A stretch of 64,000 bases of DNA from Polyangium sp. 15x6 (GTDB taxonomy: Bacteria > Myxococcota_A > Polyangia > Polyangiales > Polyangiaceae): assembly GCF_029960785.1 (NCBI RefSeq), contig NZ_JASBQE010000018.1:1-64000 (forward strand), in the 5' to 3' direction. The position numbers were made by a program, and so were the translations under genes. The first letter of the stretch is position 1. Every line of letters begins with the position of its first letter. Of this stretch, positions 28,001-35,735 are shown piece after piece. The notes beneath the pieces were generated by a model. The model had not been told where the DNA came from. It searched no databases and saw nothing but the letters and a program-made list of their open reading frames with translations.

Positions 28001-29906
28001 GGATCGAGCCGCCTTCGGGGAGTTGTTCTCCGGTCGTGAGGACGAGAGCCCTCGGTGGCCGGCTCCGGTGGAGGTATAGGTCGCGGCTGAGGCGCTGTCG
28101 CGCGCTGCCGTTGCCGATCGACCGGAAGACCTGCGCCGCCTTCTTGTGGAACTCGTCGCCGGGGTCTGCGCTCTTTGGCACGTAGTCGTCGATGACGACG
28201 AGCATGTCCTTCATCGTGAAGAGGTGCGCCTCGATCGCGTTGGCCGTCGAAGTCCAGCTCAGCGGCAGCGTCTTGTGGTCGAAGAAGCCGTAGTGCGACT
28301 GGGCGACAGCCACAACGGAGCTCTTCAAGCTGCCGCTCGGCCCATACTGGGCGACAGCCGCGTCGCAATAGGCCACGCCCTGCAACAGCGCCCTGTACAC
28401 CGCGGCATGAAGCGGGGCCGTGATCCGCGGATCGGCCACGTCAATGAAGTCGAGCGACAGCCGAACGGCATCGGCGACGTCTTCTGCCAGCCCAGGAAGC
28501 TTATAGCGGTGGAAGTTGTCGTTGATGTCGACCGCCACATCCACAGCCCCGATGGCGCCGCCCGTGTGGAGGTAGATCCACTCCCCATTGTGCTTGCGCA
28601 GCCCCGTGTGCGTGTACGTCGTGGACGAGGCCGGGGTCGAGTTCTCCTGGATTGCAGCCCGGAGATGCCCGGCTGCCCGTGGCAGCGCAAAAACAACCGC
28701 CCTCGCACCCCACTTTTTGAGAGGCCAGTCTTCGCTCGCGAACTCCGACGGGCTGATGTGCACCGCGGGGAACTGCTCGCCCGTGACCAGCGTGCCCGTC
28801 ACCGTGAAGCGCCGTTGCTGCTCGACGTCATCGTCGAGCATCTCCTCGTGCACGATGCTGGCGGTGAAGTTGCAGATCGGCTCATGCGTGACCGCGCCGC
28901 CGATCCGGTGGACGAGGCACAACTGGCCGTTGTGGACGTCGTACTTCTCGCAGATCGAGACCACCTCGGGCGTCGATGCCGCCTTCCTTTTGGCCTTGTC
29001 CTCCATCTGCTTCATGGCGCGGCGCAGGTCGCTCGCTGTCACCTTCAACCTGTTGAGGTGCTGCAACACCTCTTTCTCGACACCCACGCCACGTTCCCTG
29101 ATCGACGCCAGGAACGGCATGTCATTGAGAAGCGCCGCGGCAGCGCGAACGCGCTCCTCCTTCGTGGGGAAGTGCTTGGAGATGTACTCGACCCGCTCGA
29201 CAGGGTTGGCGGGAACGGCCGCGTCGATGATCGCCTGCAGGTCGGCACGGCCTCGGGCCGTGAGGAAGTCATCGGGCCCCTGGTCCTTGCCGTTCGGCTT
29301 CAGCGGGAGCGCGGCCACCCGCACGGTCGCGCCGGCATCCGCGAGCGCCTGGGCGAGCCTTGCTTCGTCGCGGGCGACGTTCGGGTTCGTCATGCGGTTC
29401 GAGTCAAAGAGGATGAAGACGTAGCGCCCCAGAAGGTCCAGCTCCGCCCACGAGTCGTTGAGCCGACGAGCGTTCTTCTCGAGGGTCGTCCCGGTCCCAC
29501 CGAGCCCCAAGGCGTTGAAGTGGTAGTCCAGGAGCGAGAGGGCCTTGATGGGGCCTTCTACGACATAGACCGGTTGAGGCCCCTTAGTTTGAAAGCCCGG
29601 CGGCAGATATACCGGCACTTCGCGTTGTGCCGGAACACGGAAGCGCGTATCCCCGCTGTCGAGTCGGATCCGCCCGTAGCCCTGCGCATTGGGATACGGG
29701 ATGTACAGACCGCCCGAAGAGAGCGGCTGCGGGAACCCGAGCAGCTTTGCGCCCTCCTCGGGCGTGACCGAGCGCAAGTCGGCACCCATGCCAGCCCATT
29801 CTGGATCGACGCCGCGCTCCTCCAGGTACTGGATGTGGAGGGGCTCGAAGGGCAGTCGGCGTTCGCCCCCGTTATTGGATTCCGTGGAAGCGTGTGCTAG
29901 TTTCAC
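25074..29906 (-). CDS. Primase-helicase-DNA polymerase A fusion (element replication protein)
   Basis: I choose GTG at 29906 because AGGAG stands seven bases before it and this start avoids overlapping the MerR gene; the product has 1610 residues. Domains in order: a DUF3854-like TOPRIM primase (VVEGPIKALSLL near 112 with the acidic Glu, LFDSN near 165); a DUF927-like helicase/ATPase (Walker A GPSGSLKSS near 520, Walker B MLVVIDDY near 567); a Gly/Pro-rich linker (about 905-1070); a degenerate 3'-5' exonuclease-like domain (VVGHDMKAPLMHL near 1140); and a family A polymerase with motif A GDYNAIELRVLADF near 1392, motif B RAKAINFGLMNGMG near 1445 and motif C VVHDELLVE near 1562. All polymerase motifs are intact. 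One protein could thus prime, unwind and copy the element, as in the apicoplast PREX protein. It was probably exchanged horizontally with the element. Confidence 0.88.
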   Translation of the reverse strand: MKLAHASTESNNGGERRLPFEPLHIQYLEERGVDPEWAGMGADLRSVTPEEGAKLLGFPQPLSSGGLYIPYPNAQGYGRIRLDSGDTRFRVPAQREVPVYLPPGFQTKGPQPVYVVEGPIKALSLLDYHFNALGLGGTGTTLEKNARRLNDSWAELDLLGRYVFILFDSNRMTNPNVARDEARLAQALADAGATVRVAALPLKPNGKDQGPDDFLTARGRADLQAIIDAAVPANPVERVEYISKHFPTKEERVRAAAALLNDMPFLASIRERGVGVEKEVLQHLNRLKVTASDLRRAMKQMEDKAKRKAASTPEVVSICEKYDVHNGQLCLVHRIGGAVTHEPICNFTASIVHEEMLDDDVEQQRRFTVTGTLVTGEQFPAVHISPSEFASEDWPLKKWGARAVVFALPRAAGHLRAAIQENSTPASSTTYTHTGLRKHNGEWIYLHTGGAIGAVDVAVDINDNFHRYKLPGLAEDVADAVRLSLDFIDVADPRITAPLHAAVYRALLQGVAYCDAAVAQYGPSGSLKSSVVAVAQSHYGFFDHKTLPLSWTSTANAIEAHLFTMKDMLVVIDDYVPKSADPGDEFHKKAAQVFRSIGNGSARQRLSRDLYLHRSRPPRALVLTTGEQLPEGGSIRARLITIRMRREDVDLDKLKRLQLARGRLPHALRAYIEWLLPRLNSIHTEVATIHEKYAAAFRQQDDVHLRAPEAMAHLLVGAHYFAEFAVDMGVLDAAGAAAYLEKVKAALVANGRDQAHLATETKPSQRFLSVLKSLLTQGRVGLVAAHLPLVKNEPSGAVPTSCEVGGGKNIGWVDDKFVYLVPEAAYESFVQALRAMNEPMPLDQPAFWAQLVEEGLTSKGDGKNLHPKRRVGGVRARVVKLPKHYLLEPSEIEGRVNEELSNRSDDTDDDDPDGGPGGGPGPGGGAGPASGSGQPPAGRGGDAGAPALYPVSPRLPPRALLALPRPYRGPTNGLSVSSTDPGSSEKWPYWPYSSDGSSQQGGVSMQVGEAPTLPSDSHSGVTPAPGKVGPVGPHDLSARSAKGILAQPGRATSAHGSGQPTGLALDVAAFAGDAACAGRVGMAMRSTGARPIIDRPSLLALATPDGKTCVLDLSKPGTLGPLADVLPQVTVVGHDMKAPLMHLAHHLGVEPKAAFDTMLLWKLRDLGEHIDNPKHFNLERARAEAGLSPNDNARAGTGVQREHEAAVAEAQDVLRIADCLREEITRYGMEGAAELELSFQPHIAQTELAGVPINPVEWAGVVDAWGAEAELIKKRFRARGVNIHNDKEVKALLRDEGISVPRTGGGALAPFAHVPLVQDLLRFRTLHSFVAGPGKEVLLRLDKNGRVHASFNQLGAATGRMSCSLPNLLALPRDNKIRGCIQAPPGKKLVVGDYNAIELRVLADFTGDERLVELFQRGRDPHTETAMYILGVSPDAVTKEARDRAKAINFGLMNGMGAASLVAYALENFGVVMSLEEAEEYKRKYFELYVGVLSWHEYVRQEKPDALRTASGRIRYFGEPNQFNAKLCTPIQGTAADGMKQAMVLLAPHLNGLGAQMFLVVHDELLVEAPEEHAEEVKVLMRDCMIAGMQKYVPSVPIVVEPKIMPRWSK
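26809..27033. repeat. Three copies of a 17-bp repeat inside the replication gene
   Basis: GTAGGGCCAGTAGGGCC, itself two 8-bp units, occurs at 26931-26947 and 27017-27033 and as its exact reverse complement at 26809-26825. An additional single unit GTAGGGCC lies at 27006-27013. They fall in the low-complexity linker of the replication protein, where they encode different peptides (WPYWPY, ALLAL and VGPVGP). A perfect hairpin with 8-bp arms (26871-26889) lies among them. The DNA rather than the peptide is conserved, as in replication iterons or a mobile repeat. Confidence 0.7.
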
Positions 29907-29970
29907 AGTCGTCTCCTGGATGGCTCCGCCCGCGGCGTCGCAAACCCAGCGGATGGAGCCGTTCTCTTTT

Positions 29971-30426
29971 TCAGCTCTTGTTCCCTCGGCGCGGGCGCTG
30001 CCTGGATGTAGTGGCGAGCCGCTCGATTTCGCGGCGCACGTGCTCCGCGGCGGAGCCAAGATGGAGGACGATGCTGAAGGAGTGCTTCTGCGCATCGCAG
30101 TGGCTCTCCTTGCCATCGAGGACGACGACCTTGCCTCGTCCTCCGTTGATCATCAGCGTGATGTCCCGGATCTCGTCGAGCGGTGGGAGCCTCGGATCCC
30201 GCTGTACGAAGTGAAGGAGCGCCATGAAGGGCTGGAGCCGGAGTCCAGCGGCGAGAATTTCTTTCGCCAATCGCAGCGCCAGCAGGTCCCGGGTGCTGAA
30301 CTGGCGAAGGGTGCCTTGCCCCTGCGCAGCCTGGTGGCTAGGCCGTAGAAGACGGTTGCGGACGATGTGGTCGAGCTGCCGGTACGTCAGTCCGGTCGCT
30401 CGGAGCGTGTGCCCTGCAGTGAACAT
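29971..30426 (-). CDS. MerR-family DNA-binding regulator
   Basis: From ATG 30426 (MFTAGHTLR) the product has 151 residues. It opens with a MerR-type winged helix: LRATGLTYRQLDHIVRNRLL at about 7-26, then a wing and FSTRDLLALRLAKEILAAG. The later part does not show the long dimerisation helix and effector domain with cysteines of metal sensors, so the signal is unknown. An in-frame TTG at 30519 would add 31 residues without conserved features. It lies 64 bp upstream of the replication gene on the same strand and diverges from the gene at 30693, so it may control replication of the element. An inverted repeat lies in its upstream region. Confidence 0.7.
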   Translation of the reverse strand: MFTAGHTLRATGLTYRQLDHIVRNRLLRPSHQAAQGQGTLRQFSTRDLLALRLAKEILAAGLRLQPFMALLHFVQRDPRLPPLDEIRDITLMINGGRGKVVVLDGKESHCDAQKHSFSIVLHLGSAAEHVRREIERLATTSRQRPRRGNKS

Positions 30427-30504
30427 GCTCCCATCCCAGCATGGGGATACCCAATAAGGGAAATCGGCCGTTCTAGAGGGTACAACTGTCCCCGAACAGC
30501 GATG

Positions 30505-30549
30505 ACTTCGTTGTTCCAAAACCGCCTGTTTCGTAGGCGTTGACGAAGT
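30505..30549. promoter_or_regulatory. Inverted repeats between divergent element genes, possible operator
   Basis: ACTTCGT (30505-30511) and ACGAAGT (30543-30549) form outer arms; CGCCT (30523-30527) and AGGCG (30535-30539) form an inner pair around a seven-base loop. The two dyads are not exactly concentric. The site is in the 266-bp gap between the MerR gene and the divergent gene at 30693, a natural place for an autoregulatory operator. Confidence 0.4.
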
Positions 30550-30692
30550 AACTCAGGTGCGGCGTTACTTGGGGCCGTACTTCTTGAACTTGTAGTTCAC
30601 TTTGTCCTGGTACACCTGGCGCGTTGCAGGCGCGGGCATACACTTCTCTGTCAGTCGAGAACGACGGCGGTGGCCGTTCTCCCGAGGCCGCG

Positions 30693-31298
30693 ATGAGGAA
30701 GTCAACGCAGGAGCGCAGGACCAAGACCTACGACAACAAGGAGGCGCTACGCGAGGAGCTCGTCCGGCAGTGCAAGAAGGAGTATGCCGCCACGTTCGGT
30801 CACCCGTGGACAAAGAACCCGCTAGGCGGATTCGAGGAGACTCTCCAGCGCTCGCGGATCGAAGAGGAGGCCTGGCGGGTGATGAACAAGCTCCGCAAGG
30901 CCGCGGCCGAGGTCATCGACTTCTTCGAGTCTCGTGGCCTTGATCCACGCCGCGACGATCACGGGATCTACTACGCCCACAAGCTGCACAAGGTGCTCCA
31001 TCAGCGCCGCCGCTTCTTCGAGTCGCTTGTGCAGGATGTCGGCAAGTACAGACATCGCCTGGAGAGGCGTAAGTTTCTCGCGCATTTCGTGAACTCTCGT
31101 GGCCCTAACTTTTTCAGGGGGCTTGTCTACGGGCGCGAGCTCAACAGCCGCGAACTTGCGCTCATCAGCGTGCTGATGACCAAGGGTGAAGATCTCTCCT
31201 TCAAGCGCGGCATGACTGTCGGCGACGCGCTCGAACAGGAAGTGCGGCGGATGGCTCGGGCACGAGCGCGCGACGCCGCGGCGCGCAAGAAGCTGTAG
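30693..31298 (+). CDS. Hypothetical element protein, helical and basic
   Basis: The 201-residue product from ATG 30693 is rich in Arg, Lys and Glu and is predicted by eye to be almost all helical (for example EALREELVRQCKKEYAATFG and HKLHKVLHQRRRFFESLVQD). It ends in a run of Arg/Ala/Lys. An earlier start at 30624 would add 23 residues of low-complexity sequence. The charge pattern suggests a nucleic-acid-binding role, but no known domain is recognised. It is the first gene of the rightward half of the element and is followed by a 30-bp palindrome and two small HTH genes. Confidence 0.55.
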   Translation: MRKSTQERRTKTYDNKEALREELVRQCKKEYAATFGHPWTKNPLGGFEETLQRSRIEEEAWRVMNKLRKAAAEVIDFFESRGLDPRRDDHGIYYAHKLHKVLHQRRRFFESLVQDVGKYRHRLERRKFLAHFVNSRGPNFFRGLVYGRELNSRELALISVLMTKGEDLSFKRGMTVGDALEQEVRRMARARARDAAARKKL

Positions 31299-31365
31299 CT
31301 CCCCAGCCGAACTGCGGCGCGGTGTGATGCGCGTCGGTGGCGCCCGCCTACAGCGTCGACCAGTT

Positions 31366-31395
31366 TGGAACAGTGGTCGATCGGCCACTGTTCCA
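31366..31395. promoter_or_regulatory. 30-bp near-perfect palindrome, likely operator
   Basis: Perfect 11-bp arms TGGAACAGTGG (31366-31376) and CCACTGTTCCA (31385-31395) flank an 8-base centre that contains the self-complementary CGATCG; only one base pair of the whole 30 mismatches. It ends 35 bases before the start of the small HTH gene at 31431. There is no T-tract, so an operator for a dimeric HTH protein is more likely than a terminator. Confidence 0.65.
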
Positions 31396-31430
31396 TACAC
31401 CCTGGCGCCCTGAGGCCTACCGTTTGGGCC

Positions 31431-31685
31431 ATGGAGCATGGTGGAAAGGGCATCGCCCTGTCCGTCGACGAGTTGCGTGCCTTGCGCTTGCTCATCGAGA
31501 AGATGGGGGAGCGAGCGGTGGTCGCTGAACTGAACGTCTCGCGGCAGGCACTGGGTCGCACGCTTGCTGGGTTGCCAGTGCGGCGCGGGACGCTCGCCCT
31601 CGTGCGCGCGGGCCTCGCCGCCCCGAACATCCGCGCGAAGCTCGAGGACAAACGCCCCACGCGGCCAGCGCGGAGGTCGACGTGA
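31431..31685 (+). CDS. Small HTH regulator of the element
   Basis: The 84-residue protein from ATG 31431 is basic and has a helix-turn-helix-like centre: LRLLIEKMGERAVVAELN followed by VSRQALGRTLAGLPVRRGTL, which resembles a repressor HTH of the Cro/Fis type. The palindrome just upstream is a natural operator, so autoregulation is plausible. Its stop overlaps the GTG start of the next gene (GTGA), indicating translational coupling and a shared operon that probably runs into the integrase. Confidence 0.6.
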   Translation: MEHGGKGIALSVDELRALRLLIEKMGERAVVAELNVSRQALGRTLAGLPVRRGTLALVRAGLAAPNIRAKLEDKRPTRPARRST

Positions 31686-31930
31686 AGCGCAAGATCTCCC
31701 ACGCGACCGAGCCCCCGATGGCGCGCGGCTGGGTCTCGATCAAGACCGCGGCCGACTTCCTCGACATGTCGCCCGAGGCGCTCCGTCGCAGCATCGAGCG
31801 CCACGCCGTCCGCGCGCCCGACGGCGTGATCGAGTCGAACATCGACGGCGTCCGCGCCCGCAAGTTCGGCCGCCTCTGGCGCGTGCAGTTCTCCTCTCGC
31901 TGGAGTGCGAGCGCGGAGCCGGGCTCATGA
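31682..31930 (+). CDS. Excisionase-like small HTH protein
   Basis: This 82-residue protein starts with GTG behind GGAGG and overlaps the stop of the preceding gene. It contains WVSIKTAADFLDMSPEALRR, the pattern of the MerR-like HTH found in excisionases and AlpA-type regulators, followed by a basic wing (RARKFGRLWRVQF). Position directly before a tyrosine integrase supports an excisionase or directionality factor. The assignment rests on the motif and the neighbourhood. Confidence 0.65.
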   Translation: MKRKISHATEPPMARGWVSIKTAADFLDMSPEALRRSIERHAVRAPDGVIESNIDGVRARKFGRLWRVQFSSRWSASAEPGS

Positions 31931-32000
31931 TGCAAGCGCGATGGGCTCGTGGTAGTTCTTCGTCACCCAGGTGCGCGGCCAGGTCGGGGAGGACCTCGAC

Positions 32001-33122
32001 ATGACCGTTCGCAAGAAGACCCGGAGAGGGAAACTCCGGTGGATCATTGAAATTCCGTACCGTGACCGAAGAACCGGCAAGCGCGTCCGCTTCCGGAGGG
32101 ACGCCCAGGTGCAGACCTCCCAGGCCGCGCACTCCGAGGAGCGACGCCTCATCGCTCAGCTCGAGGAACTCGGGTACATCCCGGCCGTTCCTGGGCAGCA
32201 GGACGGGCCCGTAGAGCCCGTCGCGCCGCCTCCGGCGAGCCCGCAGAGCTTCACGTTCCGCGAGGCCGTGGAGCTCTTCCGAGCCACCAAGGCCATCACG
32301 AAGCTGAAGCGCACGACGCGTCGCTCGTACGAGGTGTCGTTCGAGTCCGAGCTCTTGCCCCGCTTCGCCGACATGCCCGCGGCGGAGGTCGACTTCGTGA
32401 AGGTGACGAAGCTCGACGCCGACCTCGTGAAGGCCGGGCTCGAGCCATCGTCTCGACGCAACATCCAGGTGGCTCTCCGCAGCGTCCTCCGATGCGCTGT
32501 CGAGGCCGGCCAGCTGGCCGCCATGCCGAAGCTCCCGAAGCTTCCCAAGGTCGGCCAGAAGGTCGTGCAGCCGCCGAGCGTCGAGGACGTCGAGCTCGTC
32601 CTCGGGCTCGCCTACTCGGCCGCGCGGATGGCCCTCACGCTGGCCGCAGACGCGGGGCTCCGGGCAGGGGAGATCCGGGGCCTTCGCTGGATGGATGTCG
32701 ACCTCGACGCTGGCCTCCTGATCGTTCGCCAGACGATCTACGGCGGTGAGGTGGACACGCCGAAGTCGGGCCACGAGCGGACGCTCCCGCTCACTACCCG
32801 GCTCGCTCGCATGCTCCGCGAGGCGGCGGCGAAGCCGCACGAACCGACCGACCCCGTGTCCCCTTCGTCGAGGGGGACCGTCTGGGGCGAGTCGAGCCTG
32901 CTGCACGCATTCCAGCGCGTGCTGGCGAAAGCCAAGCTGCCGAAGTCGCGCCTGCACGACCTGCGGCATTTCTTCGTGACACGGTGCTTCCGTATCGGAG
33001 CGGACGCGCCCACCGTGCAGGCGCTGGCGGGGCACCAGCACCTGAGCGTGACCCAGCGTTATGCGCACACGAATGAGGTGGCAAAGCGCGGGGTCATCGA
33101 GCGGCTGAGCCTGGCTTCGTAG
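32001..33122 (+). CDS. int: Tyrosine-family site-specific integrase
   Basis: I take ATG 32001, preceded by GGGGAGGA at seven bases; the product has 373 residues. It has an N-terminal arm-binding stretch (KKTRRGKLRWIIEIPYRDRR), a SAM-like core-binding domain at about 85-180, and a catalytic domain with all the tetrad elements: Arg in GLRAGEIRGL near 223, a Lys in TPKSGHERTLPL, HDLRH near 318, GHQ in the fifth motif and the nucleophile Tyr354 in TQRYAH. It is the last gene of the element and ends about 100 bp before a tRNA-Ser gene, the typical target of this family. Confidence 0.9.
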   Translation: MTVRKKTRRGKLRWIIEIPYRDRRTGKRVRFRRDAQVQTSQAAHSEERRLIAQLEELGYIPAVPGQQDGPVEPVAPPPASPQSFTFREAVELFRATKAITKLKRTTRRSYEVSFESELLPRFADMPAAEVDFVKVTKLDADLVKAGLEPSSRRNIQVALRSVLRCAVEAGQLAAMPKLPKLPKVGQKVVQPPSVEDVELVLGLAYSAARMALTLAADAGLRAGEIRGLRWMDVDLDAGLLIVRQTIYGGEVDTPKSGHERTLPLTTRLARMLREAAAKPHEPTDPVSPSSRGTVWGESSLLHAFQRVLAKAKLPKSRLHDLRHFFVTRCFRIGADAPTVQALAGHQHLSVTQRYAHTNEVAKRGVIERLSLAS

Positions 33123-33134
33123 GCCAGGCTCAGG

Positions 33135-33156
33135 ATGGGCAACAGATGGGCAACAG
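33135..33156. repeat. Two tandem copies of an 11-bp repeat next to the integrase gene
   Basis: ATGGGCAACAG occurs twice without a gap, at 33135-33145 and 33146-33156, starting 12 bases after the integrase stop. Short direct repeats beside an integrase gene are often arm-type binding sites for the integrase. No matching copy was noticed near the left end. Confidence 0.45.
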
Positions 33157-33170
33157 GCGGCAGCGCGGCG

Positions 33171-33199
33171 TTGACAAACGCCGAGGGAGGTGGCAGAAA
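33171..33199 (+). promoter_or_regulatory. Possible tRNA promoter
   Basis: A perfect TTGACA lies at 33171-33176, about 45 bases before the tRNA. At a spacing of 17 the next hexamer is CAGAAA, a poor -10 match. The -35 box and position suggest that the tRNA keeps its own promoter to the right of the integrase. Confidence 0.3.
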
Positions 33200-33220
33200 A
33201 CGCAGTCGAAATAGGTATTT

Positions 33221-33307
33221 GGAGGAGTGGCCGAGTGGTCGAAGGCAGCGGTTTTGAAAACCGCCGTACCCGGAAGGGTACCAGGGGTTCGAATCCCTTC
33301 TCCTCCG
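33221..33307 (+). tRNA. tRNA-Ser (anticodon UGA)
   Basis: The 87-base sequence folds as a class II tRNA: acceptor stem GGAGGAG pairing with CTCCTCC, an anticodon arm GCGGT-TTTGAAA-ACCGC with anticodon TGA at 33255-33257, a long variable arm, and a T arm with GGTTCGAATCC. No 3' CCA is encoded. It reads UCA serine codons. The gene is intact although it lies next to the integrase. Confidence 0.95.
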
Positions 33308-34322
33308 CTGATTTCTGTAGGGATGTTGGGTAGCTAGCGCGGCCCGCCACGTGGACGGGCGTGGGCACGCGCGGACAGGTCTGGACGCAGGTCCTGGCAA
33401 ATTTCTGGCGAGCGGGAGGGGCGGGCGGGGGCGGAAATGGCTCTCGCCCCCGCTCTCGGCGCATTGGGGGCGGCGTGAAGTGTTCCGAGCGCAAGGCGCC
33501 GACGCTGCTCGCACCCTCGTCGCGCTCCTAGCGGCCGTGGGACACCGGCCCCGTCAGGTTCACCGTTTTCCTGACAGTGCTATGCGCTGCAATGGCGTGC
33601 TCAGGGTGGTCCTGGCTGCGGGCTGTGGCAGTTGGGCTCGCAATCTCGTGGGCGCCCTCCGGATCGGGACGGATGTCCGCGCTGCGCGCTGAGTTTTCCT
33701 CGGGTCCGATATCCGCGTGGTGGCCACGCGCTGTTGTCCTTCAGGCCGCCATTCCGCTTCTTGCCTCGATAGGGCCCTTGATTGCGCGGGTCCGCCACGA
33801 CGCCTCGCTCGCCCGATCCGGGTGAGAGCGAGCAACATGACTGGCAAGCGGCTCGCCAGGGGAGGAGCGGTGGCGCGTGACGCGACGACCCGCCGCCAAT
33901 CGGTCCCCAAAAAACACCACCACCCGTCCGCCTCGCTCGCCCCTCCACCATCGTGCAGAGCACGGCGCCAGCGCACGTGTACACGGCGGTGCGCAATCGT
34001 ATAGCGTGAGGGGAAGCACGCCCCTCGACAATCGTGTGTCCCAGACGGCGTGTTCCTGCGAGGACGGAGGAGGAGGCACCGTTCCCGCCAAGAACGTGGA
34101 GGTGCGGACACGCCATGACACGAGCGGCCGCTTGCGTGTAATGACGTGTCATTGCCTTTCCCGGCGAGCGGGCGCTTCATGGCAAACAACGGGACCTCGG
34201 CCTGATCCGGAGACGGAGCGCCGGTCCGCGTGACGCGACGCGGGGGGGCAGCCACCGGCGGCCTCTATTGCTTGCGATCTGGGACGCGCCCGTGCGGCCG
34301 CTGCGGTTTTGAAGGACGAACC
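33308..34322. other. Long stretch without a supported gene
   Basis: About one kilobase between the tRNA and the first decayed protease gene. Open frames occur on both strands, but they are rich in Arg, Pro and Ser, overlap one another, and lack ribosome binding sites. I see no repeat of the tRNA 3' end here, which would have marked an attachment site, and no terminator. Confidence 0.4.
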
Positions 34323-35735
34323 ATGGAACTCGGCTCCTCGCGCTGGTCGAGCCTTTGCGCAAGCGGCGCGAGGAGCAGCAAGGCGAGCCCGCAATCGTCT
34401 TTCGCGCGCCCCCTCGCCTCGAGGGCGAGGAGGTCGCCGCGTGGTGGAGCGAGGTCTATGGCGACGAGGATATCGACGAGGCCGATCGCTCGCGCTACCT
34501 GCTCATGCTCGGCGACGCCGACGTGCTCTCGTAGGAGCTGCAGCAAAGGCTCGCCTCGGATACCTTCATCGGCAGGGTCTGCTTCCCCGACGACGCGGGC
34601 TACGAGGCGTACGTGCACAAGGTCCTCGCCTGCGAGCGCGAGCGCCCCGCGGCCGGATCGCGGCTATGCGGGCCTGATGACGCCGACGATCGAGCAATCG
34701 CGTCTCGGCCAAGGCAAGGGCGTCTTCGGGGCGCGCGAGATCGTGGATATCGGCGAGGGCGGGAACGTCTCGCCGGACGATTTTCTCGCCGCCGCATCCA
34801 TGCTCTTCTCGATCAGCCACGGCTGCGGCGCCCCGCGCGCCGGCTGGGCGAGCCCCGAGGAGCAGCGCAGGCTCCAGGGCGCGATGAGCTTCGGGGGCGG
34901 CGTGCGCATCACCGCGGAGGACGTGGCGACGCGGCCCTTCTTGCCCGGCGGGTTATGGTTTTTCTTCGCGTGCTTCGGCGCCGGCACGCCGGGAGAGAGC
35001 GCCTACCACCACTGGCTCGCCGCCCTGCGCGATATCGGCCTCTACGGTCGGAACGTCGACGGCGTATTGCGATCGCTCTCCACCGAGCGCCCCTTCGTGG
35101 CCGCCTTGCCCCAGGCTGCGCTCGCGAATCCGCAGGGACCGCTCGCGGTCATGGGCCACGTCGATCTCGCCTGGACCTTCAGCTTCCACGACGTGGGCAC
35201 GACGAACAAGTATCGCCCCTCCCGCTTCCAGGACATCTTCCGCACGCTCGTCGAGGGCAAGCGCGTTGGTGCGGGGTATTTCGAGCTCCAGCGCTTCTTC
35301 CAGCAGGCGAGCGTGGATCTGTCGACCATGTACGACAGGGACGCGCGCATGAAGGCGCGCGGCGTCGAGGTCGACGACGACAAGGTGCGCAAGACGCGCA
35401 AGGCCACGCTCTGGATGCTGCGCCAGGACCTCTCCGCATACGTATTGCTCGGCGACCCAGCGGCGCGCCTGCACATCGAGGGGCCCCTCGCGCACGAGGT
35501 GCCGCGCGCCACGGCCGCGGAGATCGCCGCCCGGCGAGCGGCGGCGCCCACCCCCTCGCCCATGCAGGCCGAAACCTCCTCCGCAAAGCCCACCCGCGAG
35601 ACCGGAGACACCTCCGTGACCCTCTCGAGCGTGGCGCTCGACGCATTGGCCACCCGCTTCGACCTCTCGCGCGACCAGCTCGACCGGATCCTCGCGGGCC
35701 TCCCGGGGGCCAAGTTTGTCCCGACAGTGCGATGA
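34323..35735 (+). pseudogene. Caspase-like protease gene, broken by a stop and frameshifts
   Basis: Coding sequence is visible in two frames. The first part (about 34340-34660) reads LVEPLRKRREEQQGEPAIVF and on to LLMLGDADVLS, where TAG stands at 34532-34534 (a CAG to TAG change would explain it); reading then continues to KVLACERERPAA. From about 34660 the frame changes to the one that carries the conserved core: SHGCG with His at 34818-34820 and FFACFGAG with Cys at 34971-34973, 51 residues apart, the His/Cys dyad of caspase-like (clan CD) proteases. A helical C-terminal half follows. The start (ATG 34323) is itself out of frame with the first part. The last codons overlap the ATG of the CHAT gene. 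The intact C-terminal part could at most give a partial protein. Confidence 0.7.

Noticed and set aside
29907..30116. In-frame upstream extension of the replication protein by 70 codons
   Set aside because: It would overlap the MerR gene and lacks conserved residues; GTG 29906 has a good ribosome binding site.
33560..34255. A 231-codon minus-strand open frame right of the tRNA
   Set aside because: It overlaps several other equally long frames, is Arg-rich and has no start signal.
34613..35731. In-frame upstream extension of the CHAT gene
   Set aside because: The extension is an out-of-frame shadow of the caspase-like gene; the real start is the overlapping ATGATG at 35732.
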